Source of the DNA: Stagnihabitans tardus
GTDB lineage: Bacteria > Pseudomonadota > Alphaproteobacteria > Rhodobacterales > Rhodobacteraceae
Assembly: GCF_009925085.1 (NCBI RefSeq)
Contig: NZ_JAABNR010000008.1
Span: 62,001 to 126,000, forward strand
Length of the DNA stretch: 64,000 bases
Direction of reading: 5' to 3'
Under the pieces are notes generated by a model. That model had not been told where the DNA came from. It did no database searches and saw nothing but the letters and a program-made list of their open reading frames with translations. Shown one piece after another: positions 19,777-29,034 of this stretch. Position 1 is the stretch's first letter, and every line of letters starts with the position of its first letter. The translations under genes and the position numbers were made by a program.

Positions 19777-20505
19777 ATGACCGAACAAGAACCGAAAATC
19801 ACCTACAACCGCGTCATGCTGAAAATCTCGGGCGAGGCCCTGATGGGCGACCAGGGCTTCGGTCTGCACCCCCCCACCGTCCAGCGCATCGCCGAAGAGG
19901 TCAAATCGGTCCGCGACCTCGGCGTCGAGATCTGCATGGTGATCGGCGGCGGCAATATCTTTCGCGGCCTCCAGGGCTCGGCGCAAGGCATGGAGCGGAC
20001 CACGGCCGATTACATGGGCATGCTGGCCACCGTGATGAATGCGCTGGCCATGCAAGCGGCGCTGGAATCCATCGGGGTCTTCACCCGCGTCATCTCGGCC
20101 ATCCCGATGGACCAGGTCTGCGAACCTTACATCCGCCGCCGCGCCGTCCGCCACCTCGAGAAGAAGCGGGTCTGCATCTTTGCCGCGGGCACCGGCAACC
20201 CCTATTTCACCACCGATACGGCAGCCACCCTGCGGGCCAACGAGATGGCCTGCCAGGCGGTCTTCAAGGGCACCAAGGTCGACGGCGTCTACAACAAGGA
20301 CCCGAAAAAGCACGCCGATGCGGTGCGTTACGACACGGTTTCCTACGACGAGTGCCTCGAGAAGAACCTCGGCGTGATGGATGCCACGGCCATTGCGCTG
20401 GCCCGCGACAACAAGCTGCCCATCGTGGTCTTCTCCTTGGATGAGCCGGGCGGCTTCCGTGCGATCCTCTCGGGGCGCGGGACCTACACCAAGGTCGGGG
20501 GCTAA
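19777..20505 (+). CDS. pyrH: UMP kinase
   Basis: 242 aa, hexameric amino-acid-kinase fold; phosphorylates UMP to UDP with ATP in the cytoplasm. Motifs: [13 protein letters not shown] (phosphate-binding N-terminus), [43 protein letters not shown] and [14 protein letters not shown], all diagnostic for bacterial PyrH. First gene of the pyrH-frr-uppS-cdsA-dxr-rseP-bamA line. Start ATG 19777 is preceded by GAGGGGCAGCC. Confidence 0.98.
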   Translation: MTEQEPKITYNRVMLKISGEALMGDQGFGLHPPTVQRIAEEVKSVRDLGVEICMVIGGGNIFRGLQGSAQGMERTTADYMGMLATVMNALAMQAALESIGVFTRVISAIPMDQVCEPYIRRRAVRHLEKKRVCIFAAGTGNPYFTTDTAATLRANEMACQAVFKGTKVDGVYNKDPKKHADAVRYDTVSYDECLEKNLGVMDATAIALARDNKLPIVVFSLDEPGGFRAILSGRGTYTKVGG

Positions 20506-20520
20506 GCCCCACCCCGGGAC

Positions 20521-20583
20521 GGTGCGTGCAAGCACGCACCCTACCGCGAGATAGCCGGGGTAGGGTGCGTGGTTCCACGCACC
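20521..20583. repeat. Pair of GGTGCGTG hairpins (REP-like) between pyrH and frr
   Basis: Hairpin 1 is GGTGCGTGC-AA-GCACGCACC (20521-20540) followed by CTACC. Hairpin 2 is GGTAG then GGTGCGTGG-TT-CCACGCACC (20564-20583). Together they form a larger inverted repeat. A third copy is at 28289-28310. The base pair next to the loop changes from C-G to G-C to A-T between copies, which supports selection for pairing. Confidence 0.8.
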
Positions 20584-20685
20584 GCCTGCACGATTCCTGC
20601 ACGCGCGCCCGCTATACCTGCGGGGCGCTTTCGCCTATAGAGACGAAAAACGCCCCCGCGAGAGGGGCTCGACGATGAGGACACC

Positions 20686-21252
20686 ATGGCCCAGGACGAT
20701 CTGGATATCGACACCGATGCGCTGCAGCGCCGGATGGATGGGGCGCTGAATGCGCTGAAGAACGAATTCGCCTCGCTGCGGACGGGACGGGCCTCGGCCT
20801 CGATGCTCGACCCGATCCAGGTCGATGCCTATGGCCAGATGACGCCGATCAACCAGCTGGGCACGATCAACGTGCCCGAGCCGCGCATGGTCGTCATCAA
20901 CGTCTGGGACAAGGGTATGATCGCCAAGGTCGAAAAGGCGATCCGCGAGAGCGGCCTCGGCATCAACCCGGTCAGCGATGGGCCGCTCATTCGCCTGCCC
21001 ATCCCCGAACTCAACGAACAGCGCCGCCGCGAGCTGACCAAGGTCGCCAGCCAATATGCCGAACACGCCAAGGTCTCGGTCCGCAACGTGCGCCGCGATG
21101 GCATGGACCAGATCAAGAAGGCCAAGGCCAATGGCATGGGCGAGGATGATCAGAAGATGTGGCAGGACGAGGTCCAGGAGATGACCGACAAATGCATCCT
21201 GGTCATCGACAAGATGCTGGAGACGAAATCCGCCGAGATCATGCAGGTCTGA
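20686..21252 (+). CDS. frr: Ribosome recycling factor
   Basis: 188 aa, full length. With EF-G it splits post-termination ribosomes. Conserved: [25 protein letters not shown], the NINVPEPR-like [19 protein letters not shown], and [43 protein letters not shown], the family signature. It follows pyrH after a 180-bp gap that holds the REP-like hairpins and precedes uppS by four bases. ATG 20686. Confidence 0.98.
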   Translation: MAQDDLDIDTDALQRRMDGALNALKNEFASLRTGRASASMLDPIQVDAYGQMTPINQLGTINVPEPRMVVINVWDKGMIAKVEKAIRESGLGINPVSDGPLIRLPIPELNEQRRRELTKVASQYAEHAKVSVRNVRRDGMDQIKKAKANGMGEDDQKMWQDEVQEMTDKCILVIDKMLETKSAEIMQV

Positions 21253-21256
21253 AACA

Positions 21257-21973
21257 GTGACCTCTTTGCGCCCCGCCGAACATGTGGCCATCATCATGGA
21301 TGGCAATGGCCGCTGGGCCACGAACAAGGGGTGGCCCCGCCTGGTGGGCCACCGCAAGGGCGCCGAACGCGTCAAGGAGATCGTCCGCTGCGCCCCTGAC
21401 CTTGGGATCAAATGGCTGACGATCTATGCCTTTTCGACCGAGAACTGGAAGCGCTCGACCGAGGAGGTCCTGGGCCTCATGTCGCTCTTTGCGCGCTATA
21501 TCGAGGACCAGGCCGACCGCCTGGCCTCGGAATCGGTGCGGATGCGGTTCATCGGGGATCGGTCGCGCCTCGATGCGCGGCTGCAAAAGCTGATGGCGGG
21601 GATCGAGGCGCGGACCTCGGTCTATTCGCGCCTGAACCTGACCATCGCGATCAACTACGGCGGCCGCGATGAGCTGCGCCGGGCCGTGGCGGGCATCGCG
21701 CGCGACGTGGCCTCGGGGAACCTCGCGCCCGAGGATGTGAGCGAGCAGCTGATCTCCTCGCGTCTGGACACGGCCGCCTTGCCCGACCCGGACCTGGTGA
21801 TCCGCACCAGCGGAGAGACCAGGACCTCGAATTTCCTGCCCTGGGCTGCGGCCTATGCGGAATATGAATTCACCCCCACGCTTTGGCCCGATTTCACGCC
21901 CGAGGAGCTGGCCCGCATCGTGGCCCGCTTCGGCAACCGGGAGCGGCGTTTCGGCGGAGTTGTCTCGGCATGA
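21257..21973 (+). CDS. uppS: Undecaprenyl diphosphate synthase (isoprenyl transferase)
   Basis: 238 aa. A cis-prenyltransferase that makes undecaprenyl diphosphate for peptidoglycan and O-antigen carriers. HVAIIMDGNGRWA holds the catalytic D15; GHRKGAERVKEIVRCAPDLGIKWLTIYAFSTENWKR and the C-terminal RTSGETRTSNFLPW...YAEYEF follow the family pattern, although the usual Gln after the last Trp is Ala here. The start is GTG 21257, four bases after the frr stop; the stop overlaps cdsA (ATGA). Confidence 0.96.
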   Translation: MTSLRPAEHVAIIMDGNGRWATNKGWPRLVGHRKGAERVKEIVRCAPDLGIKWLTIYAFSTENWKRSTEEVLGLMSLFARYIEDQADRLASESVRMRFIGDRSRLDARLQKLMAGIEARTSVYSRLNLTIAINYGGRDELRRAVAGIARDVASGNLAPEDVSEQLISSRLDTAALPDPDLVIRTSGETRTSNFLPWAAAYAEYEFTPTLWPDFTPEELARIVARFGNRERRFGGVVSA

Positions 21974-22746
21974 CATCGGGGCGGTGGGCGGACCTGGGCG
22001 TCAGGCTGGTCTCTGGGCTGGTGCTGGCGGGGCTTGGCGGGATCTCGGTCTGGTCGGGCGGGCTGGTCTTCGTCGTGATGACGGCGGTGATCTTCGCGCT
22101 GATGGCCTGGGAGCTGGCGGCGATGACCGACCGCCCGGCCAATCCGGGCTTGCGGCTGGTGGTGGCGGGGCTGGCGGGGGTCTCGATCCTTGCGGCCCAG
22201 GGCGGCTGGGTCGTGGCCCTGCTGGCCGCGCCCCTGGTCCTGGCCCTGACCCCGCGCAAGGATGCCAGGCTCTTGGGGGTCTATGGCCTGGCCGTGATGC
22301 TTTCGGCGCATGAGTTCATCGAGATCGACCAGCGCGGCGCCATCCTGATCGTCTGGCTGGTGGGCGTGGTCGTGGCCTCGGACATCATGGGATATTTCAT
22401 AGGCCGCCTGGTGGGCGGGCCGAAGTTCTGGCCCAAGGCGAGCCCGAAGAAGACCTGGTCCGGCACGGTTGCGGGCTGGGTGGGCGCGGCCCTGGTGGGG
22501 CTGGCCCTGGTGATGAGCGGTCATGGGCAGCCGGCCCTGGTGCTCTTGTCGCCCCTGGTGGGCTTTGCCGGGCAGTTGGGCGACATCGCCGAGAGCCTCT
22601 TGAAGCGCCGGGCGGGGATCAAGGATGCCTCGCGGCTGATCCCGGGCCATGGCGGCGTGCTGGACCGTTTCGATGCGCTGGTCGGCGCGGTCCTGGCGGT
22701 TTGGCTGTGGCAATTGGTCCTGCCCCTGCCGATCGGGGGCCCGTGA
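21970..22746 (+). CDS. cdsA: Phosphatidate cytidylyltransferase
   Basis: 258 aa integral membrane enzyme that makes CDP-diacylglycerol from phosphatidic acid and CTP. About seven to eight hydrophobic helices. The C-terminal signature is KRRAGIKDASRLIPGHGGVLDRFDAL, and GRLVGGPKFWPKASPKKTWSGTVAG is the other conserved loop. Overlaps uppS by four bases and dxr by one; part of the envelope operon. Confidence 0.96.
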   Translation: MTSGRWADLGVRLVSGLVLAGLGGISVWSGGLVFVVMTAVIFALMAWELAAMTDRPANPGLRLVVAGLAGVSILAAQGGWVVALLAAPLVLALTPRKDARLLGVYGLAVMLSAHEFIEIDQRGAILIVWLVGVVVASDIMGYFIGRLVGGPKFWPKASPKKTWSGTVAGWVGAALVGLALVMSGHGQPALVLLSPLVGFAGQLGDIAESLLKRRAGIKDASRLIPGHGGVLDRFDALVGAVLAVWLWQLVLPLPIGGP

Positions 22747-23912
22747 TGCGCAGGGTTTCCGTCCTGGGCGCCACGGGGTCTATCGGCGAAAGCACCTTCG
22801 ACCTTTTGCGCGACGGGACCCACCAGGTCGTGGCCCTGACCGGGGGGCGCAATGTCGCGCGCCTGGCCGAACAGGCCCGCGCGCTTCGGGCTGAGGTTGC
22901 GGTCATCGCCGAGGAGGCGCTTTTGCCCGACCTGCGGGCGGCCCTTGAGGGCTCGGGGGTCGAGGCAGCGGCGGGGCCGCAAGCGGTGATCGAGGCGGCA
23001 AGCCGTCCGGCCGATTGGGTCATGTCGGCCATCGTGGGGGCTGCGGGGCTCGCGCCCGGCATGGCGGCCCTGGGGCAGGGGGCGACGCTGGCCCTTGCCA
23101 ACAAGGAGAGCCTGGTGACGGCGGGGCCCCTGATCCTGTCCCATGCCAAGGCCCATGGCGCGCGCATCCTGCCCGTGGACAGCGAACATTCCGCCATCTT
23201 CCAGGCGCTGGCGGGCGAGGACACGAGGGCCCTGACCCGGATCATCCTGACTGCCTCGGGCGGGGCGTTGCGGGACTGGCCCTTGGAACGGCTCGCCTCG
23301 GCCAAGCTGAAGGATGCGCTGGCCCATCCCAACTGGTCGATGGGCCAGCGCATCACCATCGATTCCGCCTCGATGTTCAACAAGGCGCTGGAGGTCATCG
23401 AGGCGAAGGAGTTCTTTGCCGTCCGCCCGGATCAGATCGAGGTCGTGATCCATCCCCAAAGCATCGTCCATTCGGCGGTGGAGTTCCATGACGGCGCGAT
23501 CATGGCCCATATGGGCGCCCCCGACATGCGCCATGCCATCGGTTACGCGCTGAACTGGCCCGAACGCGGCCCGCTGCCCGTGGCGCGGCTGGATTTCGCG
23601 ACCCTGGGGCAATTGACCTTCCGCGCCCCCGAGCCCGGACGCTATCCCGCCCTGCGGCTGGCCCATGAGGTCATGGCGGCGGGCGGCATGGCGGGCGCGG
23701 TCTTCAACGCGGCCAAGGAGATCGCGCTGGACCTTTTCATCGCCGAACGCATCGGCTTCCTGCAAATGGCCGAGATCGTCGAGGCGACGCTGTCCCGGCT
23801 TTCAGGCACAAGTGATTTCCACGAGGCTCCACAAGGGCTTGAACAGGTGCTGGCGATGGACCATCTCGCTCGCAAGGCCGCGCATCAGATCGCGGCGCAA
23901 AGGGGGCTTTGA
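22746..23912 (+). CDS. dxr: 1-deoxy-D-xylulose-5-phosphate reductoisomerase
   Basis: 388 aa. Second step of the MEP isoprenoid pathway (DXP to MEP, NADPH dependent). NADPH-binding VLGATGSIGESTFDLL at the N-terminus, ALANKESLV, metal-binding DSEHSAIFQAL, and substrate-loop LAHPNWSMGQRITIDSASMFNKALEVIEA are all conserved. It feeds the isoprenoid precursor used by UppS two genes upstream. ATG 22746 shares one base with the cdsA stop; GTG 22743 is an alternative. Confidence 0.98.
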   Translation: MRRVSVLGATGSIGESTFDLLRDGTHQVVALTGGRNVARLAEQARALRAEVAVIAEEALLPDLRAALEGSGVEAAAGPQAVIEAASRPADWVMSAIVGAAGLAPGMAALGQGATLALANKESLVTAGPLILSHAKAHGARILPVDSEHSAIFQALAGEDTRALTRIILTASGGALRDWPLERLASAKLKDALAHPNWSMGQRITIDSASMFNKALEVIEAKEFFAVRPDQIEVVIHPQSIVHSAVEFHDGAIMAHMGAPDMRHAIGYALNWPERGPLPVARLDFATLGQLTFRAPEPGRYPALRLAHEVMAAGGMAGAVFNAAKEIALDLFIAERIGFLQMAEIVEATLSRLSGTSDFHEAPQGLEQVLAMDHLARKAAHQIAAQRGL

Positions 23913-25216
23913 TGGAAGTGATCGGCGTGTTGTGGTTTCTCGTGGCGCTGGTCGTCATCGTCACGGTCCATGAATATGGCCATTACATCGTCGGCCGCTG
24001 GTCGGGCATCAAGGCCGAGGTCTTCTCCATCGGCTTCGGCCAGGTGATCTATTCCCGCACCGACCGGCACGGCACGCGCTGGCAGATCGCGGCCATTCCC
24101 CTGGGCGGCTATGTGAAGTTCAAGGGCGACAGCGACGCCTCCTCGCGGCCCACGGCGGGCGGGCTGGAGGGGCTGTCGGCGGCAGAGCGGCGCCAGACCA
24201 TGCAGGGCGCACCCCTCTGGGCGCGGTCGGCCACTGTGCTGGCCGGGCCCTTTGCCAATTTCCTTCTGGCCGTGGCGATCCTGGTGGGGCTGATCTTCTG
24301 GCAGGGCCTTCCGGTCAACGAGGTGCGCGTCGGATCGGTCGCGCCCATGGCGCAAGGCGTGTTGCAGGAAGGCGACCTGATCCAGGCCATCGACGGGCAG
24401 GAAACCCCGGATTTCACGGCCTTTTACACCGTGGCCGATGGGCTTTCGACCAAGCCCCGCGTGGCCTATCAGATCGAGCGGGCCGGCGCCGAAGTCACGG
24501 TCGAGGGCCCGAACCCCCTGCCGCCCCTGGTGGGCCAGGTCATGCTGAAATCGGCAGCCCTCGAGGCCGATCTGCGGCCCGGCGACCTGATCGTCAAGGC
24601 GGGCGGCCAGGACATCGCGAGCTTTGGCCAGCTTCCCGACATCGTCAAGGCGGGCGACGGCGCGCCCGTGACCCTGACGGTGCAGCGCGACGGGGAAAGC
24701 TTCGACTTGACCCTGACCCCGCGCCGCTCGGACCTGCCCAAGGCCGAGGGCGGCTTCGAGACGCGCTGGCTGATCGGGCTGAATGCCGGGTCGCTCTTCG
24801 AACCCGCGACCCGCACCCCGGGCGTGCTGGAGGCCACGGGGCTCGCCGTCGAACAGGGCTTCGGGCTGTTGAAGGTCAATGTCGAGGGCGTGGTGGCGAT
24901 GCTGGCGGGCAAGATCTCGGTCTGCCGCAACCTCTCCTCGCCAGTGGGCATGGCCCAGGCCGTGGCCCAGGCGGCCGAGCAGGGGGCTGCGGCCTATCTG
25001 AGCCTTCTGGCGGTCTTTTCGCTGGGCATCGGCCTGATGAACCTGTTCCCGATTCCGGTGCTGGATGGCGGCCACCTGGTCTTTCACCTTTACGAGGCCG
25101 TGACGCGGCGTCCGCCCTCGGACCGGGCGATGCAGGTCTTGATGATGGCGGGGATCGCGGTGCTGGTCAGCATCATGCTTTACGCCGTGCTGAGCGACCT
25201 TGTCGGCTGCCTCTGA
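23912..25216 (+). CDS. rseP: RIP metalloprotease RseP (site-2 protease)
   Basis: 434 aa inner-membrane zinc protease that performs intramembrane cleavage (for example of anti-sigma factors or signal peptides). Zinc ligands are in VHEYGH (H20, E21, H24); the third ligand is in the C-terminal NLFPIPVLDGGH. Two PDZ regions (about residues 120-280) lie between the membrane segments. Start ATG 23912 overlaps the dxr stop; TTG at 23909 is also in frame. Confidence 0.96.
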   Translation: MEVIGVLWFLVALVVIVTVHEYGHYIVGRWSGIKAEVFSIGFGQVIYSRTDRHGTRWQIAAIPLGGYVKFKGDSDASSRPTAGGLEGLSAAERRQTMQGAPLWARSATVLAGPFANFLLAVAILVGLIFWQGLPVNEVRVGSVAPMAQGVLQEGDLIQAIDGQETPDFTAFYTVADGLSTKPRVAYQIERAGAEVTVEGPNPLPPLVGQVMLKSAALEADLRPGDLIVKAGGQDIASFGQLPDIVKAGDGAPVTLTVQRDGESFDLTLTPRRSDLPKAEGGFETRWLIGLNAGSLFEPATRTPGVLEATGLAVEQGFGLLKVNVEGVVAMLAGKISVCRNLSSPVGMAQAVAQAAEQGAAAYLSLLAVFSLGIGLMNLFPIPVLDGGHLVFHLYEAVTRRPPSDRAMQVLMMAGIAVLVSIMLYAVLSDLVGCL

Positions 25217-25337
25217 CTTATCCACAGGGAAGTCCACAGGAAAGGCCGCCATGGGCCTCTTGCCGGGCGGGGCCTTTTTGACAAGGCCCGCTCAAGGGGC
25301 TAGTCAGGCAGGAATTGGGTGATGGCGGATCGGTAAG

Positions 25338-27698
25338 ATGATGCGGAATGTGGGCGTTATGGGGCGGCTGGCCTCGGCTGTGGCGGTTGCGGCTCTGGTC
25401 GGGCTTGTCCTGCCCGAACCTCCGGTCTTTGCGCAGACCGCCGAGGAGCTGGGCCTGTCCATGGGTCTGCCGGACGAGCAGGTGCAACCCACCGTCGCCC
25501 CCGTGCCCCAGGGCTTTGTCGCCGACAGCGTCAGCATCAGCGGCAATGCGCTGGTGGATGGCGCCACGATCACCGCCTTCCTCGCCCTGCCGCGCGGCAA
25601 GGAACTGTCCCAGGCCGAGCTGAACGACGCCTGGCAGCGGCTTTTTGGCTCGGGGCTGTTCCGGTCGGTGCAACTGGTGCCGCAGGGCCGGGTCCTGGCC
25701 GTGACGGTGGTGGAAAACCCGATGATCGGCGAGGTCGATTTCCAGGGCAATGACGTGATCAAGGACGAAGAGCTGTCCAAGGTCGTCAAGCTGGCCGGGC
25801 GCCGGATCCTGTCGGTCACCCAGGCCGAGGCCGATGCGGCGGCCATCACCGACCTCTACCAGGCGCGCGGAAGGGCATCTGTCCGCGTCACCCCCAAGAT
25901 CATCCGCCGCACCGCCAACCAGGTCGACCTGGTCTTCGAGATCATCGAAGGCAATGTGAACGAGATCGCCGAGATCACCTTCGTCGGCAACCAGGCCTTT
26001 TCGGATTACCGCCTGCGCCAGGTGCTGAACACCAAGCAGGCGGGCATCCTGCACCGGCTGATCCAGCGCGACACTTTCAACGAGGACCGGCTGGAGCTGG
26101 ACAAGAAGCTCCTGGCCGATTTCTACCTGTCGCGCGGCTACCTGGATTTCCGCATCGTCGATGCCTCGGCCACCTATGCGCGCGAACGCGACCGGACCTT
26201 CCTGTCCTTCACCATCGAAGAGGGCCAGGCCTTCAAGATCGGCGCGGTCACCGTGGTCTCCGAGATCGAGGGGCTGGATGCAGAGGGCTTCCAGCGGGCG
26301 CGCAAGCCGCGCTCGGGGACGGCCTATTCGCCCAATGCCGTGCAGAACACGGTCGAGGCGCTGGAGACCATGGCCCTGCAACAGGGGCTGAACTTCGTGA
26401 CCGTCGATCCGCGCCTGACGCGCAATGATGCGGCGGGGACGGTGGATGTGGCCTTCGTGCTGATCAAGGGCGAGCGCGCCTTCGTCGAGCGCATCGACAT
26501 CGAGGGCAATACGACGACGCTGGACCAGGTGATCCGCCGCCAGTTCCGCACGGTCGAGGGCGACCCCCTGAACCGCCGCGACATCGCCCAGGCGGCCGAG
26601 CGCATCCGGGCCCTCGGCTTCTTCACCGATGTGGCCGTGACCCAGGCGCCGGGCAATTCGCCCGACAGCGCCGTGGTCAAGGTCGCGGTCGAGGAAGAGC
26701 CCACCGGCACGCTGACCCTGGGGGCGGCCTATGGCAAGGCCTCGGGCCTGGGGCTGAACATCGGCTATTCCGAGCGCAACTTCCTGGGCCGGGGCCAGGG
26801 GCTGACGGTGAACATCCAGTCGGGCTCGGACAATGTCGACAGCCGCATCGACTTTACCGAACCGGCGCTTCTGGGCCGCGATCTGTCGCTTGGGCTCCAG
26901 GCCACCTATGGGACGACCGAACACCCGAACAATGCCAATTACGACACGGTCATCGCCACCTTCTCGCCGAGCCTGACCTTCCCCATCGCCTCGAACACCA
27001 GGCTGCGGCTGAACTACAAGCTCTCGAGCGAGACGATCAGCAATGTGGACGGCGGCTCGACGCTTCTGGCGGCCGAGGCCGGGGAGAAGCTCTCCTCCTC
27101 GCTGGGCTACAGCGTCACCTGGGACACGCGGGGCACCGGGCTGAACCCCAAGGGCGGGACGCTGGTGCAATTCGGCCAGGATTTTGCCGGGCTGGCGGGC
27201 GATGTCCAGGCCGTGACGACCAATTTGCGCGCCGTGACCGAGACGAGGGTGCTCAGCGACGAGGTCACCTTGCGCTTCAGCCTCGAGGGCGGGGCCGTGA
27301 CCTCGCTGGGCGACGATACGACGCGGGTCGTGGACCGTTTCTCGGGCATCGGCAAGATCCGCGGCTTCGAGGTTCGCGGCATCGGCCCGCGCGAGAATGA
27401 CCAGGCCCTGGGCGGCAATCTCTTCGCCGTGGCCAAGTTCGAGAGCGAGTTCCCGCTGGGCCTGCCCGAGGAATATGGCATCACCGGCGGGGCTTTCGTC
27501 GACATGGGCTCGGTCTGGGGCTTGGACCAGACCGTGGCCGGGGTGGACGACGGCTTCCGCCTGCGCACGGTGGCGGGGGTTTCGCTGCTGTGGGATACGC
27601 CGATCGGGCCTTTGCGCTTTGACTTCACCAAGGCGCTGAAGAAGGAAAGCTACGACCGCGAGCAGACCTTCGACTTCACCATCTCGGCCAAGTTCTGA
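25338..27698 (+). CDS. bamA: Outer membrane protein assembly factor BamA
   Basis: 786 aa. A signal peptide (about residues 1-32, ending VFAQ-TA) is followed by five POTRA repeats (about residues 60-425) and a C-terminal 16-strand beta-barrel. Barrel landmarks: GYSVTWDTRGTGLNPKGG, the VRGI variant of the VRGY/F motif in FEVRGIGPRENDQALGG, and a terminal aromatic (ISAKF). It inserts beta-barrel proteins in the outer membrane. It is co-located with rseP and skp as in most Gram-negative bacteria, with a 121-bp gap after rseP where a separate promoter may lie. Confidence 0.98.
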   Translation: MMRNVGVMGRLASAVAVAALVGLVLPEPPVFAQTAEELGLSMGLPDEQVQPTVAPVPQGFVADSVSISGNALVDGATITAFLALPRGKELSQAELNDAWQRLFGSGLFRSVQLVPQGRVLAVTVVENPMIGEVDFQGNDVIKDEELSKVVKLAGRRILSVTQAEADAAAITDLYQARGRASVRVTPKIIRRTANQVDLVFEIIEGNVNEIAEITFVGNQAFSDYRLRQVLNTKQAGILHRLIQRDTFNEDRLELDKKLLADFYLSRGYLDFRIVDASATYARERDRTFLSFTIEEGQAFKIGAVTVVSEIEGLDAEGFQRARKPRSGTAYSPNAVQNTVEALETMALQQGLNFVTVDPRLTRNDAAGTVDVAFVLIKGERAFVERIDIEGNTTTLDQVIRRQFRTVEGDPLNRRDIAQAAERIRALGFFTDVAVTQAPGNSPDSAVVKVAVEEEPTGTLTLGAAYGKASGLGLNIGYSERNFLGRGQGLTVNIQSGSDNVDSRIDFTEPALLGRDLSLGLQATYGTTEHPNNANYDTVIATFSPSLTFPIASNTRLRLNYKLSSETISNVDGGSTLLAAEAGEKLSSSLGYSVTWDTRGTGLNPKGGTLVQFGQDFAGLAGDVQAVTTNLRAVTETRVLSDEVTLRFSLEGGAVTSLGDDTTRVVDRFSGIGKIRGFEVRGIGPRENDQALGGNLFAVAKFESEFPLGLPEEYGITGGAFVDMGSVWGLDQTVAGVDDGFRLRTVAGVSLLWDTPIGPLRFDFTKALKKESYDREQTFDFTISAKF

Positions 27699-28282
27699 TG
27701 CCGAGGCTCCTGCTGGCGGCTCTGCTGGCGGCGGGGCTTGGGTGCGGGATCGCGGCCGGGATCGGGGCCGGGGCTTCGGCCCAGACCACGGTGACCCCTG
27801 CGCCGCAGATCGCGACCCTGGACCAGGACCGGCTTTACAGCGAAAGCCGCTTCGGCCGCGCGCTGGAGGCCAAGGCCCAGGCCGCGAGCCAGGCCCTGGC
27901 CTCGGAGAACCGCCGGATCGAGGCGGAGCTCACGGCCGAAGAGACCGACCTGACGGCACGGCGCCAGAGCCTGACCGCCCAGGCCTTCGAGCCCCTCGCT
28001 GCGGCCTTCGACGCCAAGGTCGAGAAGCTGCGCGCCGACCAGGCCGCCAAGATCGAGGCCCTGAAGGCCGAGCGCGACGCCGACCGCCAGGCCTTTTTCG
28101 CCGCCGCAGTGCCGATCCTGGCCGATCTGATGCGCGAGTTGGGGGCCTATGCGATCCTGAACAAGCAGGCGGTGATCCTGTCCTTCGACACGATCGACAT
28201 GACCGACCGCGCTATCGAGGCGCTGGATGCGCGGCTTGGCGACGGCACCGGCCCCAGGGATGAGCCCCCCGCCGCGCCCTGA
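27698..28282 (+). CDS. skp: OmpH/Skp family periplasmic chaperone
   Basis: 194 aa. Signal peptide about residues 1-29 (LLAAGLGCG ... GASAQ). The mature part begins with IATLDQDRLYSESRFGRALEAKAQAASQ, followed by a long charged helical arm (about residues 55-135), the tentacle of the Skp jellyfish fold, and a return segment LSFDTIDMTDRAIEALD. It shields unfolded outer-membrane proteins for BamA. Start ATG overlaps the bamA stop by one base. Confidence 0.9.
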   Translation: MPRLLLAALLAAGLGCGIAAGIGAGASAQTTVTPAPQIATLDQDRLYSESRFGRALEAKAQAASQALASENRRIEAELTAEETDLTARRQSLTAQAFEPLAAAFDAKVEKLRADQAAKIEALKAERDADRQAFFAAAVPILADLMRELGAYAILNKQAVILSFDTIDMTDRAIEALDARLGDGTGPRDEPPAAP

Positions 28283-28578
28283 GCCCCAGGGTGCGTGAGA
28301 TCACGCACCCTACCCACGGCGTGCCCCTGGCGTGACCCGGGGCCCGGCCCCGAAGCCCCTGCGCTCCCTCCCCGCCGCGTAGCCCGGGGTATACCCCGGG
28401 TCTTCTCCCTCCCCCGACCCTGCGCACCGGACCCTGCGCTCCCTCCCCGCCGCGTAGCCCGGGGTATACCCCGGGCCTCCTTCTCCAAACCCACCCGCCA
28501 TGGCGCTGCCAACAGCCCCCCGCTTGTCCTGTCCCTTCTCCCCTGCTACTCAGGCCCAAAGACGTTCAGGGGGATTTC
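28283..28578. repeat. Repeat-rich gap at the usual lpxD position
   Basis: No gene is seen in these 296 bp. They contain the third GGTGCGTG hairpin (28289-28310, GGGTGCGTGA-GA-TCACGCACCC then TACC) and a perfect 44-bp direct repeat at 28357-28400 and 28432-28475. Each copy ends in the perfect 18-bp palindrome CCCGGGGTATACCCCGGG (28383-28400 and 28458-28475). In many Gram-negatives lpxD sits here; it is absent from this cluster. Confidence 0.8.
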
Positions 28579-29034
28579 ATGACCGCAGCCGCCACCACCG
28601 CCGATCTGGAACTGATCAAGCGGATCATCCCGCATCGCTATCCGTTCCTCCTGATCGACAAGGTGCGCGACGTGGTGATCAACGAGAGCTGCGTCGGCAT
28701 CAAATGCGTCACCAACACCGAGCCGCATTTCCAGGGCCATTTCCCCGACATGCCCATCATGCCCGGCGTCATGATCATCGAGGCCATGGCCCAGACCTCC
28801 GGCGTGCTGGTCGGCCTGTCCATGGACCTGGTCGACAAGCAGGCCAAGGTCTTCTTCATGGGCGTCGATGCGGTGAAATTCCGCCGCAAGGTCGTGCCGG
28901 GCGATGTCCTTGAGCTCCATGTCAAGGCGCTGCGCGGTGGCGGCAAGGTCTGGAAATTCGAAGGCAAGGCCATGGTCGATGGTGAACTGGCCACCGAGGC
29001 CACCTTCACCGCCATGTTCGATCTGCCGAAGTAA
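28579..29034 (+). CDS. fabZ: 3-hydroxyacyl-ACP dehydratase FabZ
   Basis: 151 aa hot-dog fold enzyme of fatty acid synthesis. Catalytic pair H54 ([19 protein letters not shown]) and E68 are in place, with [12 protein letters not shown] at the N-terminus. Dehydrates (R)-3-hydroxyacyl-ACP; neighbouring lpxA competes for the same type of substrate. Its stop and the lpxA start overlap by one base. ATG 28579 follows AGGGGG. Confidence 0.98.
   Translation: MTAAATTADLELIKRIIPHRYPFLLIDKVRDVVINESCVGIKCVTNTEPHFQGHFPDMPIMPGVMIIEAMAQTSGVLVGLSMDLVDKQAKVFFMGVDAVKFRRKVVPGDVLELHVKALRGGGKVWKFEGKAMVDGELATEATFTAMFDLPK

Noticed and set aside
19643-19802. MiaA start at the upstream ATG (19802)
   Set aside because: It adds about 50 residues translated from a GC hairpin and repeat element and overlaps the pyrH leader and start; the conserved protein begins just before the P-loop.
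25218-27170. 650-codon open frame antisense to bamA
   Set aside because: A GC-rich shadow frame: low-complexity His/Asp/Gly/Arg composition, no family pattern, while the plus strand clearly encodes BamA.
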